Positions 12,365 to 24,924 of a DNA stretch of 64,000 nt are shown piece after piece. The position numbers and the translations under genes are program-made. Position 1 is the first letter of the stretch. Every line of letters begins with the position of its first letter. The notes beneath the pieces are model-generated. The model ran no database searches. It had not been told where the DNA came from and was given only the letters and a program-made list of their open reading frames with translations. The stretch comes from Filosporella fistucella. Lineage: Eukaryota; Ascomycota; Leotiomycetes; Helotiales. Location: the NCBI GenBank assembly GCA_030077755.1, contig JAQJZZ010000008.1, positions 1,178,001 to 1,242,000 of the forward strand, read 5' to 3'.

Positions 12365-14392
12365 ATGACCGCCTACTTCGAGCCATCTTATCAACATTCC
12401 CATTTTCATCACGACCAGATGCATTATACGGATCCTCACCAAAGCTACATGGTTCAATCAGCCCCAATGATTCAAATGCCCAACGCAACGAAACCGAATG
12501 AGACGAAGCCCCGCCTAGGAAAAGACGAAGTGGATATCCTGGAACGCGAATTCAAGAAGAACCCCAAGCCGTCTACCCAAACGAAACGACAATTTGCCGA
12601 CGATATGGGAGTTGATTTGGCCAGGATAAATGTAAGCTCATCGATGTTGTGATCAACACTCACTGACAACAACTAGAATTGGTTCCAAAACAGACGAGCT
12701 AAACGGAAGCAAGAAAAGAAACAAGAGGCATATGAAGCAGGGCAAGCACAAGATGCGTTGGGATACTCAGAGCCATCGTCACCAGACTTCTACTCCAACA
12801 ATGGCAGTGGGTACTACAGCGACAACCAAATGATCTCTCAACAACAAACCGCATCATTTACTATGATCAACGGCCCCCCACCTTCAGTCGCCCCGTACAA
12901 CCCTCAGTATTCTGATCCAGCAACAGCAAGTATGGAATCTTTGCACCGGACTTATGCTGCCGCTCATGCTGCTGAGCAGGAAGACTTCCATTTCAGCGTC
13001 CACCAAGATTCGCTCCACGCTTATGGAGGCCCTATTATTCATGGATTTTCGAACAGTGATCGAGCACAATTTCCAACTGCAGATGAAACACTTACTCAGT
13101 TCGAAAGCCAGTCATATTCTTTCCCGTCCAATTTCTCGAACGATGTCTATAACCACCCGGTCCGGTCCCATTCTATGGTTGAAGTCCAATCTCCAGAAGA
13201 CATCTCAGACCACACACCAACTCAATTCAATTCATACCAATCTTCATCTGGCCCAGAAAATGACACCCCTCAATTGGTCACAACGTTTCCCTCTCAGCTC
13301 CTGACTTCTCACGGCTGTGATGGCCTTTCCACGCAATTGGGAGATAATACCTGCAGCCAGAGCCCAGAGTCTCACAGCGGTATCCTTGATATTGGATTCA
13401 AATATGACATAACGGAGTCAGACGAGTCTTCCAACTCCCCTCCACCTCCACCATCTTCAATCCCTTTCAAATCGCCCCCACCTCCCATGGATATTGCTTC
13501 TCGACGAAAGAAAGTCCAAGTTAAACCAGCTGCGCTAGTCGCCGATACGTTGAGAGGTCGTCCTGGGATAGGACCAAGAACGGTTTCTCACGCCGAAGGG
13601 TTCCGTCGTCCTAATGAAAGCCCGATCTCATCCCCGATGCGTCGCATTGTGTCAGCAGGTGGAAATCGAAATGTTTTGTCTGGCCGCATTTACAAATCTG
13701 GAATCGAATCCTCCCAACGCTCTCCAATCAATTTCGGTGGTTTCGAGAATGCTGGGGCCTTCATGGAACACAACTATCAAAGCATTCGCAACCCTCCATC
13801 TTTGAATGGCTCCTCGATCAACAGCAGCCTTGCTCCACCCACCCCTATGTCTCCACGTGGAGAAATGACTCTTGTCAAGAGGGATAGCTCACGGGCAACA
13901 GCATCTCCTATTGAGTTTGTTTTCAACGCTGGAACCGGTTGTTTCACCACAATGGATGGCGACCAGAACCTTGCATCCCCTCCTGAGACTCCACAAGCCC
14001 AAATGGTAGTCAACTCGTCGTCTACTGGATGGGCTCCTGTCCTCGAATTTCCTGAGAAGCAATGGCAATTTGAAGTTCCTGATGAACCTCTATATACGCC
14101 AGCTCAGGACACTTTTCCATTAGAACTTCATATGCCGCAGCCATCATATCTGTCTTCTATGAGCCAGCCAGTAACACCAGCCTTTGGACAGAACTTTAAT
14201 GCCAATTTCATGTTCGGCCATGAGTCTCCACAATTCAAAAACGAATCTCCTCAATATACGCTTTCCACACAATCTGGCTCGGAGTATTCGTTTCCCGAAT
14301 CGAACTATCCCATCGGGATGTCGCCCACTATGACCAAACAAAAAACGTTCCAATTCTCGCATACCACTGCCGCCGACTTCTCTGAAAAGTAG
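12365..14392 (+). CDS. Homeobox transcription factor
   Basis: Two exons (12365-12631 and 12677-14392) give a 660-residue protein. A homeodomain lies at about residues 47-106. Its recognition helix contains NWFQNRRAKRK (90-100), with the invariant W, F, N and R that contact DNA in this family. The 45-nt intron falls just before the W of helix 3, so exon 1 alone carries only two-thirds of the domain. The rest is low-complexity, rich in Ser, Pro, Gln and Asn, with SP/TP-type sites and proline runs near residue 360, typical of fungal activators. The N-terminus is His/Tyr/Gln-rich. It is nuclear by function. Fungal homeobox genes of this type often govern conidiation, hyphal growth or fruiting, but I cannot assign the orthologue. 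The gene-poor, pyrimidine-rich upstream region suggests complex control. No truncation is seen. Confidence 0.95.
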
Positions 14393-15602
14393 CACATAAT
14401 CTTGTGGCCCTTTTTTCTCATTATTTGCGTGCTCCTCATGGAGCTATACCCGGTAGACGGTCTCCGCTACTTTGTACAACATAGTCTTGTTAGCATGTTA
14501 AGCGTCTTGTCATTTTCCTTGTCCGACTGAGGCACTTACACTCATTCTCTTAATGTAATCACGGTGGCAACCTTGTCAAGGCTACCAGTAATGTCCATGA
14601 AATATGGGGGGAGAAATATATACCCAAAAGAATATACGATGGAGGGAGGTTCGAACTGTTATATCGGGATATCTTGATACTTGTCAAGATTTGGCGTAAT
14701 TGGACGGGATTGGAATGAATGTGTTGGCATGGGAATTTCATGTGTCGATCAATGACCATGACGAGTAGGATGGATGGATGCATCGCATTGCATTGCATTA
14801 CAACATTGTAGGAGTTAGTTGAGCCTTTAAGGTGCCTTTAAGGTGCCCTACATAAAATAGAAGGATCGAAACGATTTTTGTCCATATCGAGATGTGATAC
14901 ATTCGATTCTTTACGTTCCATCCCTGATGTGCATATTACGGATAACTAATTCATCAACTTCATTGTTACTACATACATATGTTATCGTACCTGCTAATTT
15001 CATTCATGGAATACCTAGCCAAACATTCTCAATATAATAACCCATTTTTGGTTTATTGTGTCTCCTTCGTGGCATATTTTTTGAATTCCTAGAAGGTCGA
15101 TCTGGAGTCAGTACTCTTTCGTTAGGCCATTATTCTCCTCTTGCATGAGTTCGGAATCGGTTTTTCCCTAGGTATTTGAGATAGCATAAAATTCTTCGGA
15201 GTTTGTCACAGTACTTAAGATTATATCAAGTCCTTCCAAACAGGCGGGTCGTTGTCTCAACTGCCTTGTCATACATTTCATCTACACTTCTTTTATAGCA
15301 AGAAGAGCCGAATTGCTGGTTTTCTACTAGACATGTACCTGAAAACCCAACAAGCGCATATTTATCTCTACAAGGGAGATTCATAGGTCGATTTCTATTA
15401 GCATACCAGTAACTTACAATCATGGACCCTAGATACACAAAGTAGATTTTTCCTTTTCAATATAAATGCTCGTCCCGCAAGATTCTACGGAAAGATCCTT
15501 GGTGAGACAGCATCATTCATCAACTCATTGTTGGTACATTTTATCATCCCTGTTCCTTTTACACTCGTACAATATATTCAACAAAGTGCTCGTGATGTGA
15601 AT
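14393..15602. other. Intergenic region between convergent genes
   Basis: Contains the two 3' untranslated regions. An ATGGATGG/GCATT simple tract lies at about 14768-14801, and the 11-mer tttaaggtgcc occurs twice in tandem at 14825-14848. No gene is seen. Confidence 0.6.
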
Positions 15603-16820
15603 TCACCACCATCCCTTTTTGGCAGGCTTACTGACAGCTTCTTTCTGTTCTGCTACCTCTCCCTTCTTCTGATCAACCTCCACTGCTGATAATTCAGTCT
15701 TTTCTACCTTTTCCACCTTTTCAGTTTCTGATTTCATCGATGCCCTGGTCTCTGCTTTCGGTCTTTTCAACTCGATCCAGTAGGTAGTACCACCATGCCA
15801 AAATTTGGGAAATTTCATGCTCACAACCTCCAACCCGCTCTCCTCCACAATCTTCTTCAGATCTCGATTCCACCAGCATCCGAACTCTTTCGCATGTCCT
15901 TCGGCATTGTTATCCAAGACCCTGTTCAACCACGCCCATTTTCCTCTTCCATGCTCCAGCAACAATATCCTGCCTTCTTCTTCCTTTACTACCTTCCCCA
16001 AATTTTTCAGTAGAGCAACTGGATCACTTGCGGAACACAATCCCATCGTTTGAATAACGGTATCGTATTCCTTATCCAGGCTCCCGCTCCTCTCATTTGC
16101 ATTCCTCGGTGGTCCAGGAATTTTCCCCTCTACCGCAGCATCAGCAACAACCCACCTCACACCCAAAATACCAGGAAACAATTTCCCAAATTTCTCGTGT
16201 GCAATCTCCAGCATCTCAGCACTCTTGTCCACCGCCGTGAAACTCCTTACTCTGCCCTTCTTCATCTTGCCTAACTTATCCTTTTCACCCACACTATTAT
16301 AACCATTGAAATCCCAATCGTAAAACTCGAGGTTGCGCCCTGTACCAATCGAGACTTCCAGAACGTCACCATGGGCGAGTGATGCTAGTTCCTTTCGAAG
16401 AGAAGAGAGACCCATCAGGGACTCCGTGCTTTCGATTGAAGCATCGAAGGACCGCGCAATGTGATCATAGCGATTCGAAACGTCCGCCTGTGCTGACGGG
16501 GCAATGGCTACATCTTGGCTATCCTTTTCTTGTCTGATTTTTACGTAGAGCCATGACAGATAGCCGCTGAGGCAAAATAGAGTTATGCTGCCGAAGAAGA
16601 TGGGAATGACACGACCTTTGAGTATATTACGAGGTGGAGGAGGTGTGAGGGTGTTGGATCTGAGAGGCCGGGGTCTGAAGCTGAATTAGCATCTATAATG
16701 CAACGAAGGAGACGAAGGGCGATATTACTTGTACTGGGGAGGAGGCTGAGGCGGGCGCAGAGGCTTTTTGGGAGGGGTTTTCGGTTGAGGTTTCGAGGAT
16801 TTTGCTGATCTTGGGGGCAT
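15603..16820 (-). CDS. OMS1: Oms1-like mitochondrial SAM-dependent methyltransferase
   Basis: Two exons (16820-16729 and 16680-15603) join to 389 residues. The basic, Pro/Lys/Ser-rich N-terminus (1-50) looks like a mitochondrial presequence. A single membrane span follows at about 55-76. The class I methyltransferase fold starts near residue 120, with the SAM-binding glycine motif VLEVSIGTGRN at about 137-147, an acidic residue after FTAVDKS, and a later LLEHGRGK segment. The C-terminal tail is Lys/Glu-rich. Yeast Oms1 is an inner-membrane protein identified as a multicopy suppressor of oxa1 defects, and the order presequence, one span, methyltransferase domain fits. An orthologue assignment is likely, though other membrane-anchored methyltransferases of this group exist. 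The real start is in the short first exon: the long open frame alone begins at an internal Met. Confidence 0.85.
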
Positions 16821-17912
16821 TGTGCTAAATGTCTTTCTGCATCTTGCTATCTGTATGCGATGTTGAATGCCGTTTTTAATACTGCCTCTCAACAGCGTAC
16901 ATTGTGTCTTTTGGATTAATTGTTCCATAATTTCAAGCATGCAACCTAACAACCTCTATTTGTGTTGTACGGAATCCGTGGTCTGATTTCAGCAGCCTTT
17001 CAGAGTGCTTCAATTGGAAAAATCTTCCAATCCCAGGTTTTGGATCTATTGAATTTTCATCGTGGCAAACAGATGGCGTGTGAAAGGGCAATTAGTCGAC
17101 ATGTAAATGTGTGAGAAGATTTGTATTAATGTTGCTGGAAGTGGTGTCTTTCTATGTTGTGGACTATTTAGCGCACTCTTTCCTGCAAGGCTGCGCAAGG
17201 CTGGGAAGAGGCTGGACATCCATTCGATGAGATGGGATCACTTCAAGATATGTAAATTTAGATTGGAACTCTGAACAGTTTTTTCCCCATAATTTAGAAA
17301 GGGGCCAGCTGGAGCTCCATCACATTTGTAAACCACACGCCGGAATCTTTAAAATTTGGAGGGAAATGTGATATAATTCTTCAATAACAGCCCTCCAAGC
17401 ATCTAGCATCGCCAGAGTGGAAGAATCGCAGTGTGAGATTGCAGAAGGGGTAGGCTCTACTAAGTTCCACAAGTATAGATTAACAGTATGCAAGAAACTG
17501 AAGGACGATATCTGTTGATGTTGAGGTTAATTGATTAGACAATAGGCAATAAGAGGACGCTAGTACCTCGTCCAGCGATATGTAATTACTCCTCCTGCGT
17601 TGTCAGAAACATCTGTCTCCCTGCATTCATCAGACTTGCTCAAATCATTTTGAGCATGTGGGAAACACCACAAGAATATAGTTGCATCCCGGACAGGAAA
17701 TGAATATGACTCAAGCATCTGAGTAGCTCAAGGCTGAGACTTCTTATGGGTAAATCTCTGCTGGCTTAGTGATTTGAGCGATAATAAGCAGTTGGAGCTT
17801 AATTACCCGTTCAATAGGATGTGGTCGAAATTAACCCTTTTGGAGCATTTCCTATGTCAGGATTTGCTGATTTTCTTGTCACTCTTTACCTCCAATGGCA
17901 ATTAAGACGATT
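16821..17912. other. Intergenic, no gene seen
   Basis: Promoter of the OMS1-like gene at its left side and the 3' region of the next minus-strand gene at its right. Only short spurious frames are present. Confidence 0.6.
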
Positions 17913-19031
17913 TTAGCCAAACCTTTGCTTCGCTAGGGCTTTCAACATGGTCATTGTACCCTCCTCCTTTTGCCGATATTCCTGCAGCCGCTCTTCTCTC
18001 TCAGCCATTCTTGCTCTCAGTATCTCCTCCTTCCTCAATTCTCGTTCATTCTTCTTCCTTTCAAATTCTTGCTTTTCCTTCTTGTAGCTCTCTACTCCAT
18101 CGCCACCACCCATCAACTCTGTGTCTGGGACTTCCGCGGCACCTGGTGACTTCTCTCTGAACGATTTCATTCTTTCGTTCACTTCTTTCTTCTTCTCAAG
18201 CTGCCTCTCTCGTGTTCCCGCTTCTGCACGGGGTACAAGTTCATTCAGAGCTTCCTTCTGTGCTTTTCGGTCAAGCTTACGCTCAAACTTCATGTCCTCC
18301 CGACGAGCAAGGTTATCATCCTCGTCAATCTCTTCAAACATGTCAGTCAATGTGCTGGATATTGCGATTATAAAACCTACCTCTCTTCAACTCCAAATCC
18401 TCCATGCGGGGTATGCTTGGACCCATCCGTGGGCCTCGTGAACGAATCTCCTGGCCTGGTAAAGTAGGCCCGATTGAATCATCGCTCTCGCTCTCCTCTA
18501 TTCGGGCTTCCTTACTATCTTGTGTAGTAGCCTGGTTAGAGGTAGGTCTATTATTTTCTCGTTCATCTTGGAATGATCTGGGCTCCGTGGTTGAATCTGA
18601 CTGTACAGCTTTCTGCAACGTAGAAGGATCATACCATCCTTCTGCGAGTTCTCCACGATTCCTCACGTATGTTAGCTATGCCTTTACACTGTTCCCCTAT
18701 TTGTATCACACCTCAATCCTTACCATTTTCCAATAAAGCTCTTCCATCGACCTCTGGCTTCAGTATCGTCCATATCTTCCAGGATTTTTCCTTTTTGTAT
18801 ATCCAAGTAGAGCGCAAACATTGGCTTGAAGGTATAGTAATCACGTTTAGTTAGTTGTCGTGAGCTGTAAGGCAGATCTATCGGCGCAATCGGAGCGCGA
18901 TTGTGTCCGCGCCTGTGGTCATGTCGATGCGGGGAACGATCTCTGTGAGAACGATCATGTTCTCGGCGAGGTGAGCGTGATCTGGAGGCCCTGGGGCGAT
19001 CAAATCGATGCGATCTAGCTCGATCAGACAT
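17913..19031 (-). CDS. GPALPP-motif / DUF3752 protein
   Basis: Three exons (19031-18724, 18661-18381, 18331-17913) give 335 residues. The N-terminus is an Arg/Ser/His-rich tract resembling RS-type splicing proteins. A conserved block follows (DYYTFKPMFALYLDIQKGK, then WKSFIGKW/NRGELAEGWYD across intron 1). The motifs IGPTLPG and MGPSIPR are GPALPP-type repeats. The C-terminal part is charged and probably a coiled coil (EKKKEVNERMKSFREKSPG and on), ending in MLKALAKQRFG, typical of DUF3752. The human relative is GPALPP1, of unknown function; a nuclear role is likely from composition only. Intron 2 is 49 nt and uses an AAG acceptor that keeps the frame. The CDS start is the Met beginning MSDRARSH, with an in-frame upstream stretch taken as leader. 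Confidence 0.85.
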
Positions 19032-19720
19032 TTTGCGTTGCTTGGGATGCGGAATTCTGTGTGCGATGTGGATTTGATAATGGAAAAATAAATTCCTTAA
19101 AGCTTGGGTTCCTGTATTGAGGAGGCTAGAGGTGAACAACGGAAACGGAGCAAACCCAGCAAACTGGTTCGCTTACAATGCAATGGCAACGGCTATCGTG
19201 TTACAATAGGGTAAGGTTCTCCTTTTACTTATGGCTGAGGATGGGCATAGCAGACTTTCACTCTTCCACCTGCCTAATGATCAGTAACGAACCGTGTTGA
19301 GGACGAGAAAGGGGTTGTGCTTATACGTTTGATTAACCAGTTGTAGAGTCAGAACCTATGCTTGTTCCTCTCCAATTGTGTCGAGCGAACAATTCATGAT
19401 TCTACGGCTTGTAATTTAAAAGTGTAGACCTAGCTGAATCCTCTAGGCTGATATAAAACTGGAACGACTTATCCATTTGCCGTCCTACCTATCGCGCAAT
19501 AAAGTAGTACGGCTCAGAGATTAACATCTTTCGAAGCGCACGGGATCGGTTCTGTGAAAGTGCATCAAAGTAGTCGTTCAATCATATCCATGCGTATGGC
19601 CGTCCATTTACAGAAATTGGACACACAACATTGTGTGCCTGATAAGTCCCTCATATCATACAAAAAACATCTCCTTTCCTTTCGCCTATTTCCACATAGT
19701 GTATCGCCAGAATGCGTGAT
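19032..19720. other. Intergenic, no gene seen
   Basis: Holds the promoter of the GPALPP-type gene and the 3' region of the next gene. No motif is evident. Confidence 0.55.
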
Positions 19721-20896
19721 TCACCAGCGCTTCCGGTCTCCAATTCCCTGTGCAAAGTCACCGCCCCTCCTTTCTCTTTCCACACGAGCATCGAACTCCT
19801 TTTGGGCTTCTTCCTTGGCGTAACTCTTTTCCTCCTCGGATTTGGAAAATGCAAAACTATCGCCTGTTGTGGAACTTTGTCCAGGTTCACGTTTTGTTGA
19901 TCCGTTCTGCTGCCTCGACTGCCCATTCTGATCCGGTTTCTGGCCCCTTCTCAGTCTTTCCCAAGCAGAAACTGACGATACTGAGGAAGTGTCGGCACCT
20001 ATTCCCTGATCACCTGGGGGTGAAGCATCATCAAACATGGCAAACGGTCGATCCGAACTCTCCTGAATACCACTGGGAGCAGGCTCTGCCTTCACCACAG
20101 GCCACCTCCTCCGTGGTTCTGTTCGAGTGGTACTTGCGACACTTTCTTGGTCGGCGTTTTGAGAAGCTCCCTCACTGCCAAAGTAACCACCAGTAGGGCT
20201 TGCATCGTCCTCCGAAACGTTTGACGGGCTGTTTGGAAGTTTCTGGGGTGATGTTGCTTGGCCCTTCGCCCCGGCCATGCGTTTTCTGGCTGTGTCATGG
20301 AAATCCTTCAACCTTTTGTCTTTAAATTCTCCAACTGTACCTACACTCGCTGCATAACTTCCAAACAATGTCCTCCCTATAAAATTCCCGACTACGCCAT
20401 ACGCGACGAAACGGAGAGAATGCCATGATGCAGCTGCTCTAGCTCCTCGAAAGATTGTATAATAGGGTGGAAATTCATGTCCGCGAAATGTCTCCAGGTT
20501 GGGCTGCCAAAAGGGAAATCGGAAGGTGTTCGATGTTGCATAGCATCTCCATGCTGCTCCAGCCACCCCGATCGGCGTACCATAAGAATATATAGCCATT
20601 TTCTTCGCTCCATAGTACGCCATGGTATTTATCTCCTCCTCCGTTAACTTCCTTTGAACAAGTGCCTCCATGGCTGTGAATTTCGCTGCCATCATCTTGG
20701 AGAACAGGTCCTCGTTGAAGCCCAAAAGTCTCCCTATTACTGGGATTGGTTTTGGCCAATTGGTCATATCTGCAGTGATATGGACTTGTATTGAGCCGCG
20801 GGGTGCGGAGTCTGAGTATTGGTCGCCATCGGAGGATGGTGCGCTGTCCTGGAAGGAAACATTCTCGTCCGCTATGGAGGCATCTTGGAGCACCAT
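19721..20896 (-). CDS. Conserved-looking fungal protein of unknown function, two hydrophobic segments
   Basis: A single open frame encodes 391 residues. I do not recognise the family. Residues about 50-200 look folded and contain hydrophobic stretches (YSYGTPIGVAGAAW, and SLRFVAYGVVGNFIGRTLFGSYAASVGTVG) that could be membrane spans. The C-terminal half is low-complexity and charged, with Ser/Gln/Gly-rich segments and a Glu/Arg-rich end (KEEAQKEFDARVERERRGG). A mitochondrial or ER membrane protein is possible but unproven. No upstream exon is needed: the ATG at 20896 follows stops in the leader. Confidence 0.75.
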   Translation of the reverse strand: MVLQDASIADENVSFQDSAPSSDGDQYSDSAPRGSIQVHITADMTNWPKPIPVIGRLLGFNEDLFSKMMAAKFTAMEALVQRKLTEEEINTMAYYGAKKMAIYSYGTPIGVAGAAWRCYATSNTFRFPFWQPNLETFRGHEFPPYYTIFRGARAAASWHSLRFVAYGVVGNFIGRTLFGSYAASVGTVGEFKDKRLKDFHDTARKRMAGAKGQATSPQKLPNSPSNVSEDDASPTGGYFGSEGASQNADQESVASTTRTEPRRRWPVVKAEPAPSGIQESSDRPFAMFDDASPPGDQGIGADTSSVSSVSAWERLRRGQKPDQNGQSRQQNGSTKREPGQSSTTGDSFAFSKSEEEKSYAKEEAQKEFDARVERERRGGDFAQGIGDRKRW

Positions 20897-22288
20897 GCTG
20901 AGCCTATCTGTGCGAAAGGAACTCGAGATTAAGGGGAATGTGAAGGAGAGTATGAGGCTGCAAAGACTTCACCTACGTTTATGGTGAGGTCGTTGACAGC
21001 TCTTTGAGTGAGCTTGCCTTGGTATGAGCGCTGAGAGCTCTGGGTCTGATGATGTCGTGTGTAATTTGAATGGAGGCGGGTGGGGTGCTGTGGTGAGGAG
21101 CACAGGCCGACTGTTGATCTGAGCTTCGAGAGCTACGACTATGACTGTGGAGTACGAAAGAGCTTCGATTTGGTTTTATCCAACTACCTAAGTACACCTC
21201 GGACACTATTCTTTATATCAACTGTTGGTGTTCTTTTCCATTCTTTCCGTGATAGCGGCAACCTTCGCAATCCCATCAGATATTACGATAACATTTTCAG
21301 AACCTATTGCTCTACTATCTAGTCCAATCAAAGTCTCAAGCTGAACCATACCTTGCCATAGATCGAGGGAGGGTGAGTGGTGCTAGATGGGAAGCAGAGC
21401 CATCGTGCATCGTAATCGTGTCTCAAACGCCGAGTCACCAGGTCTACCTGATCATTCACAGTAGCTTGCGCTTGAACATTACCCATGTCAACGCCTAGTA
21501 GATATTGAGGAAACACGAAAAATTAGTTGGTCATAAGTATAGACTGACAATTGCGAAAGTGTGGCTACGACAGAGATGAGTTTTTTCCTTCCCAAAATAA
21601 GTGCAGATTTATGATAAGATCTAAGCTCTCTTAAGTACCAATCTCCTATTCAGCTTGGTTGACCTATTGCGGAGAACGCAACCATGGATAGCGATCCGAG
21701 TGGAGCGGCGGAGATACAGCTGCATCCAGCTTGATTGTCAAATGATCTTGATGATGTGCCTTGAATAGTGGCACATCGTTTTGGTCGGGCACTTATCACG
21801 ATGTGGCCCAATATCTGGATTGTAGAGCCACTGCGATCTTTCCATGCATCTCTGCTCATTGGCTCGAGGTGTGGTGTGCCCAGCTTTAAAGACTATTGGA
21901 GCGTGGGGCTTGCAGTATCAGGAGCTTCAAGCTCTCCGAAGCTTACTTGAAGCAAGGCACATCGAAAAGTCAACGTTGGGATGGTGTATGAGAAAGAGAC
22001 GAGTCGCTGCCACGTAGCTAGATTTGTCATTGGCTGCATCCATCTGCCATGTTATTATTTCATTATCTCCCACACATTTTTTTAAAGCACAGCCTTGTGA
22101 TCGATTTGACATTTGAAGATCACTGGGGCACTGCCTCCTATCTGAATCTTTATCGGTGACATTCTCAGTACATATAAAGCCACTTCGTATCCTTCAAGCC
22201 CCAAGCCCGATTTTCTTGATGTTATCGAAACAGTCTTCCAAACTTCTTTGACACTTGTATTTCTAGCCAAGTATCATTTGATTATTCA
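20897..22288. other. Intergenic between divergent genes
   Basis: About 1.4 kb that must contain both promoters. Open frames here are short, and I see no domain. Confidence 0.55.
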
Positions 22289-22777
22289 ATGTCCGACATG
22301 GCTGGTTCCAAGAAGGAAGGGAAGCAATACGCCAACCGGTCTGCTCGGCGGCGTTCAGGTGATGTGATCATCAACCAGACAAAGAAGAGTAGAAAACAGA
22401 AAGACACTGATGCAGAGTCGTTGTCGTCAACGAACACATCGTCTAATAACTCCACTATCGTTGTTCCACCGACCCCAGAGCCCAAGAGATGTCCTTTAAG
22501 ATTCATGCTTGTTGGCATGTTTGAATCGGAAGCCGAGCTTGAGGGTCAGAAGAATAAAGGCTGTCCTCTCCGGAGGGTCCAATTGTGGCATACAATTCCC
22601 CTCTGTCTCTTAGCCATTGTCAACCTTCTCCTTGTCATCATAGCCTTACTTGGACTAGCCGGGTACCGGATCGCAACGGGTATACAGGTGCTACTATTCA
22701 CCTTTGTCAAAACAGATCTCGATAGCCCATATACAGAGGATGTTAGTGATGGGGCCATAGCGGATGAGAAGGATTAG
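22289..22777 (+). CDS. Small hypothetical protein with one or two membrane spans
   Basis: One uninterrupted frame of 162 residues. The N-terminal 60 residues are hydrophilic and Lys/Ser/Thr-rich. A strongly hydrophobic stretch at about 108-128 (LCLLAIVNLLLVIIALLGLAGY) should cross a membrane, perhaps continuing into a second span around 130-140. The tail is acidic. No family is recognised. It ends 28 bp from the stop of the convergent AtuA-family gene, so the two transcripts probably overlap at their 3' ends. Its reality rests on length and composition, so confidence is moderate. Confidence 0.6.
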   Translation: MSDMAGSKKEGKQYANRSARRRSGDVIINQTKKSRKQKDTDAESLSSTNTSSNNSTIVVPPTPEPKRCPLRFMLVGMFESEAELEGQKNKGCPLRRVQLWHTIPLCLLAIVNLLLVIIALLGLAGYRIATGIQVLLFTFVKTDLDSPYTEDVSDGAIADEKD

Positions 22778-22805
22778 ATCTCGGAAAACCTGCCGGCAGA
22801 ACTTT

Positions 22806-24924
22806 CTATAGCTTCCCGCGGTTCAAAAACTTCTTCGGCAGGTCAACGTGTCGACTTCGAAGGAATTCGGCGACGTTCTTAGCCAAGAAATCATAACTGC
22901 TTGAGCAACTCACACCTCTATCGAGGTGGTCATGGAGCAGAAAATGGACGGCCAGAATGTTTGGCAGCTCGAATCGATCCTGGTACCGTTAGGTTTCAAC
23001 TCAACCCGATTCGAGGCCAACTTACAATATGTTTTCCATTGTACTCTTTCGCCAGAAGCGCTTTCAAGTTGTTGGTACTCAATTTTGTTCGCATCCAATC
23101 ATATTCATCCTGGTGCTCGACAAAAAAGCCAACATTGGCATTCGAACCTTTATCACCAGACCTCGCGTGGACAAGTAAGCCGAGAGGTCCGCGGATAGTC
23201 TCACCATAGTCTTTCGCAGGTAGAAGAGAGCAAGATGAGTTGGGCTGTTCTTTTGGAAACAATTTAGTTGTTCTTGGTGCCGGAATTTCGGCGGTTGTTC
23301 CATCATGCATGTGTACGATATGTTGAATATCGGATTGCGGAAGAAGAGTAACGAAGTACTCTTGAATTGGCTTTGGGAACCCCTGGCGGACGTCCAGGTC
23401 GAAGGTCGCTCCGGGATACCCAGACATGATAAGATCTATAATAGGTCTAAGAAATTTATTTGGGGTGATATCTTTGAGATCTCGTGCCTGAGCGAAAACT
23501 CTGAAACTGACTGTGGCCGAGTTCTGGTCCACTGGGTTTTCCGCTGCTGTTCCATTCTGTGTGAAATTCAGAACATGGAATCGAGAGGTATCGCCAAGAG
23601 CATGTCGTATTTGTTCCTCCATCATTCTCGCCTTTGCTGCAATATCAAGCCCCACAATGAAATAGCTGACCTCAGCTTGATAACCTCCATTTGCTGTGAT
23701 ACCAATTTTGGTTGTAGGAGGAGGCGGTAGCGACTTTACCCCTGTGAGGGCCACACGGTCTGTACTTAGCTTCTCAAACCTAATATCGTCCAGTACAGCA
23801 GTAATATCACTGTTAAAATACCATGGGCCTTGAATTTCGTAAAGTAACTGCGCTGTGCATGTTCCCACAGTGACCAAGCCACCAGTTCCCTTTTGTTTCG
23901 TGATAACGACCTCTCCGTTCCTCCCAATTTCTGCTATTGGGTATCCGATATCCAACCAACTCCTTTCAAAGTCTTTAAAACCTGTGAAGTTTCCACCACA
24001 AACATATGTTGAGCACTCAATCAGATGGCCTGCCACAAACGCGTTGGCAAGTTCCTCTAAATGGTCTCTCCCCCAACCGTGCCACCATGCTGCTGCTCCG
24101 ATAACAGGACTAGCATCGGATACCCTTCCACAAACGACGATATCAGCCCCTTTCTCGAATGCCTTCGCAATTCCTAGACCGCCGAGATATGCCTGTGCAC
24201 CTACAATCTCATTCCTGAAAGCCCAATCTTTTAGTTTCTCTCCTGTACACAAATTCTCGAACTCATCGCTTTGCAAATGCTCACGAATCTCATTGCCAAC
24301 CTCTTCTCCCTCCATCCAAGCATCGAAAATTGTAAGCCCATCTCTGTTCTTTCCCATAGGCTTATTCTTGATTCCTTGCCATGTACTCCCCCCTTTCAAT
24401 TTTTGCTGGATAAGAGGTAATACGTTGTCGCCTTCAATCCAAGCAACAGTCAATTTTCCACCTAATCCTCTATCGTCAATCATAGAACGCACAGCTTCGA
24501 ACAACGCCTTTGTGTCGGAGCCGCCGGCATTGACAGCGACTTTGATACCATGTTTGGCAATGTTTGACAAAGCTGGGGAAAGTGCCTGGAGAAATGTTGG
24601 CTCATAGGCGATAGAACCGGCCGAGGAGATCTTCTTTGTGGAGAGGGATGTCATATTGGCTTCTGACATCCAGTCTCCAATTATCACGTCCACGGGATCA
24701 TTTGGATAATTGGCTGCAAGCGAAGCAAAAGCATGGCGGCGATCTGATGCTGAGCCCGATGCTCCTGTTGGTTGTTAGTCATTGTTGTTATCAAGAGAGA
24801 AATGTCAGGGATATTAAATATATCGTCACCATTGAGGCACCTGAGAAATTACATGTGAAGTGAGGATATACTAACCAGCAATTCGAATTGGCCGATTCCG
24901 CTGTAATCCGCTTGCACATGACAT
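22806..24924 (-). CDS. Acyclic terpene utilisation AtuA-family protein (DUF1446)
   Basis: Three exons (24924-24876, 24764-23026, 22979-22806) give 653 residues. The start MSCASGLQRNRPIRIAGASGSASDRRHAF and the PVDVIIGDWMSE block are typical of the AtuA N-terminal domain. The C-terminal AtuA-like ferredoxin-fold region contains the LVHARSGDKGSNANVGFF signature. The largest open frame runs into intron 2 and ends with a false tail. The true third exon restores the family ending: RFELPNILAVHFLLHDHLDRGV, then KNVAEFLRSRHVDLPKKFL. Bacterial AtuA belongs to citronellol/geraniol catabolism, but the chemistry of fungal members is not established. It was probably cytosolic, as no targeting signal is seen. 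Intron 2 is 46 nt. Confidence 0.92.

Noticed and set aside
23855..24607. 250-codon plus-strand open frame opposite the AtuA gene
   Set aside because: It is antisense to a well-supported gene, with composition expected from complementing its codons, and has no motif.
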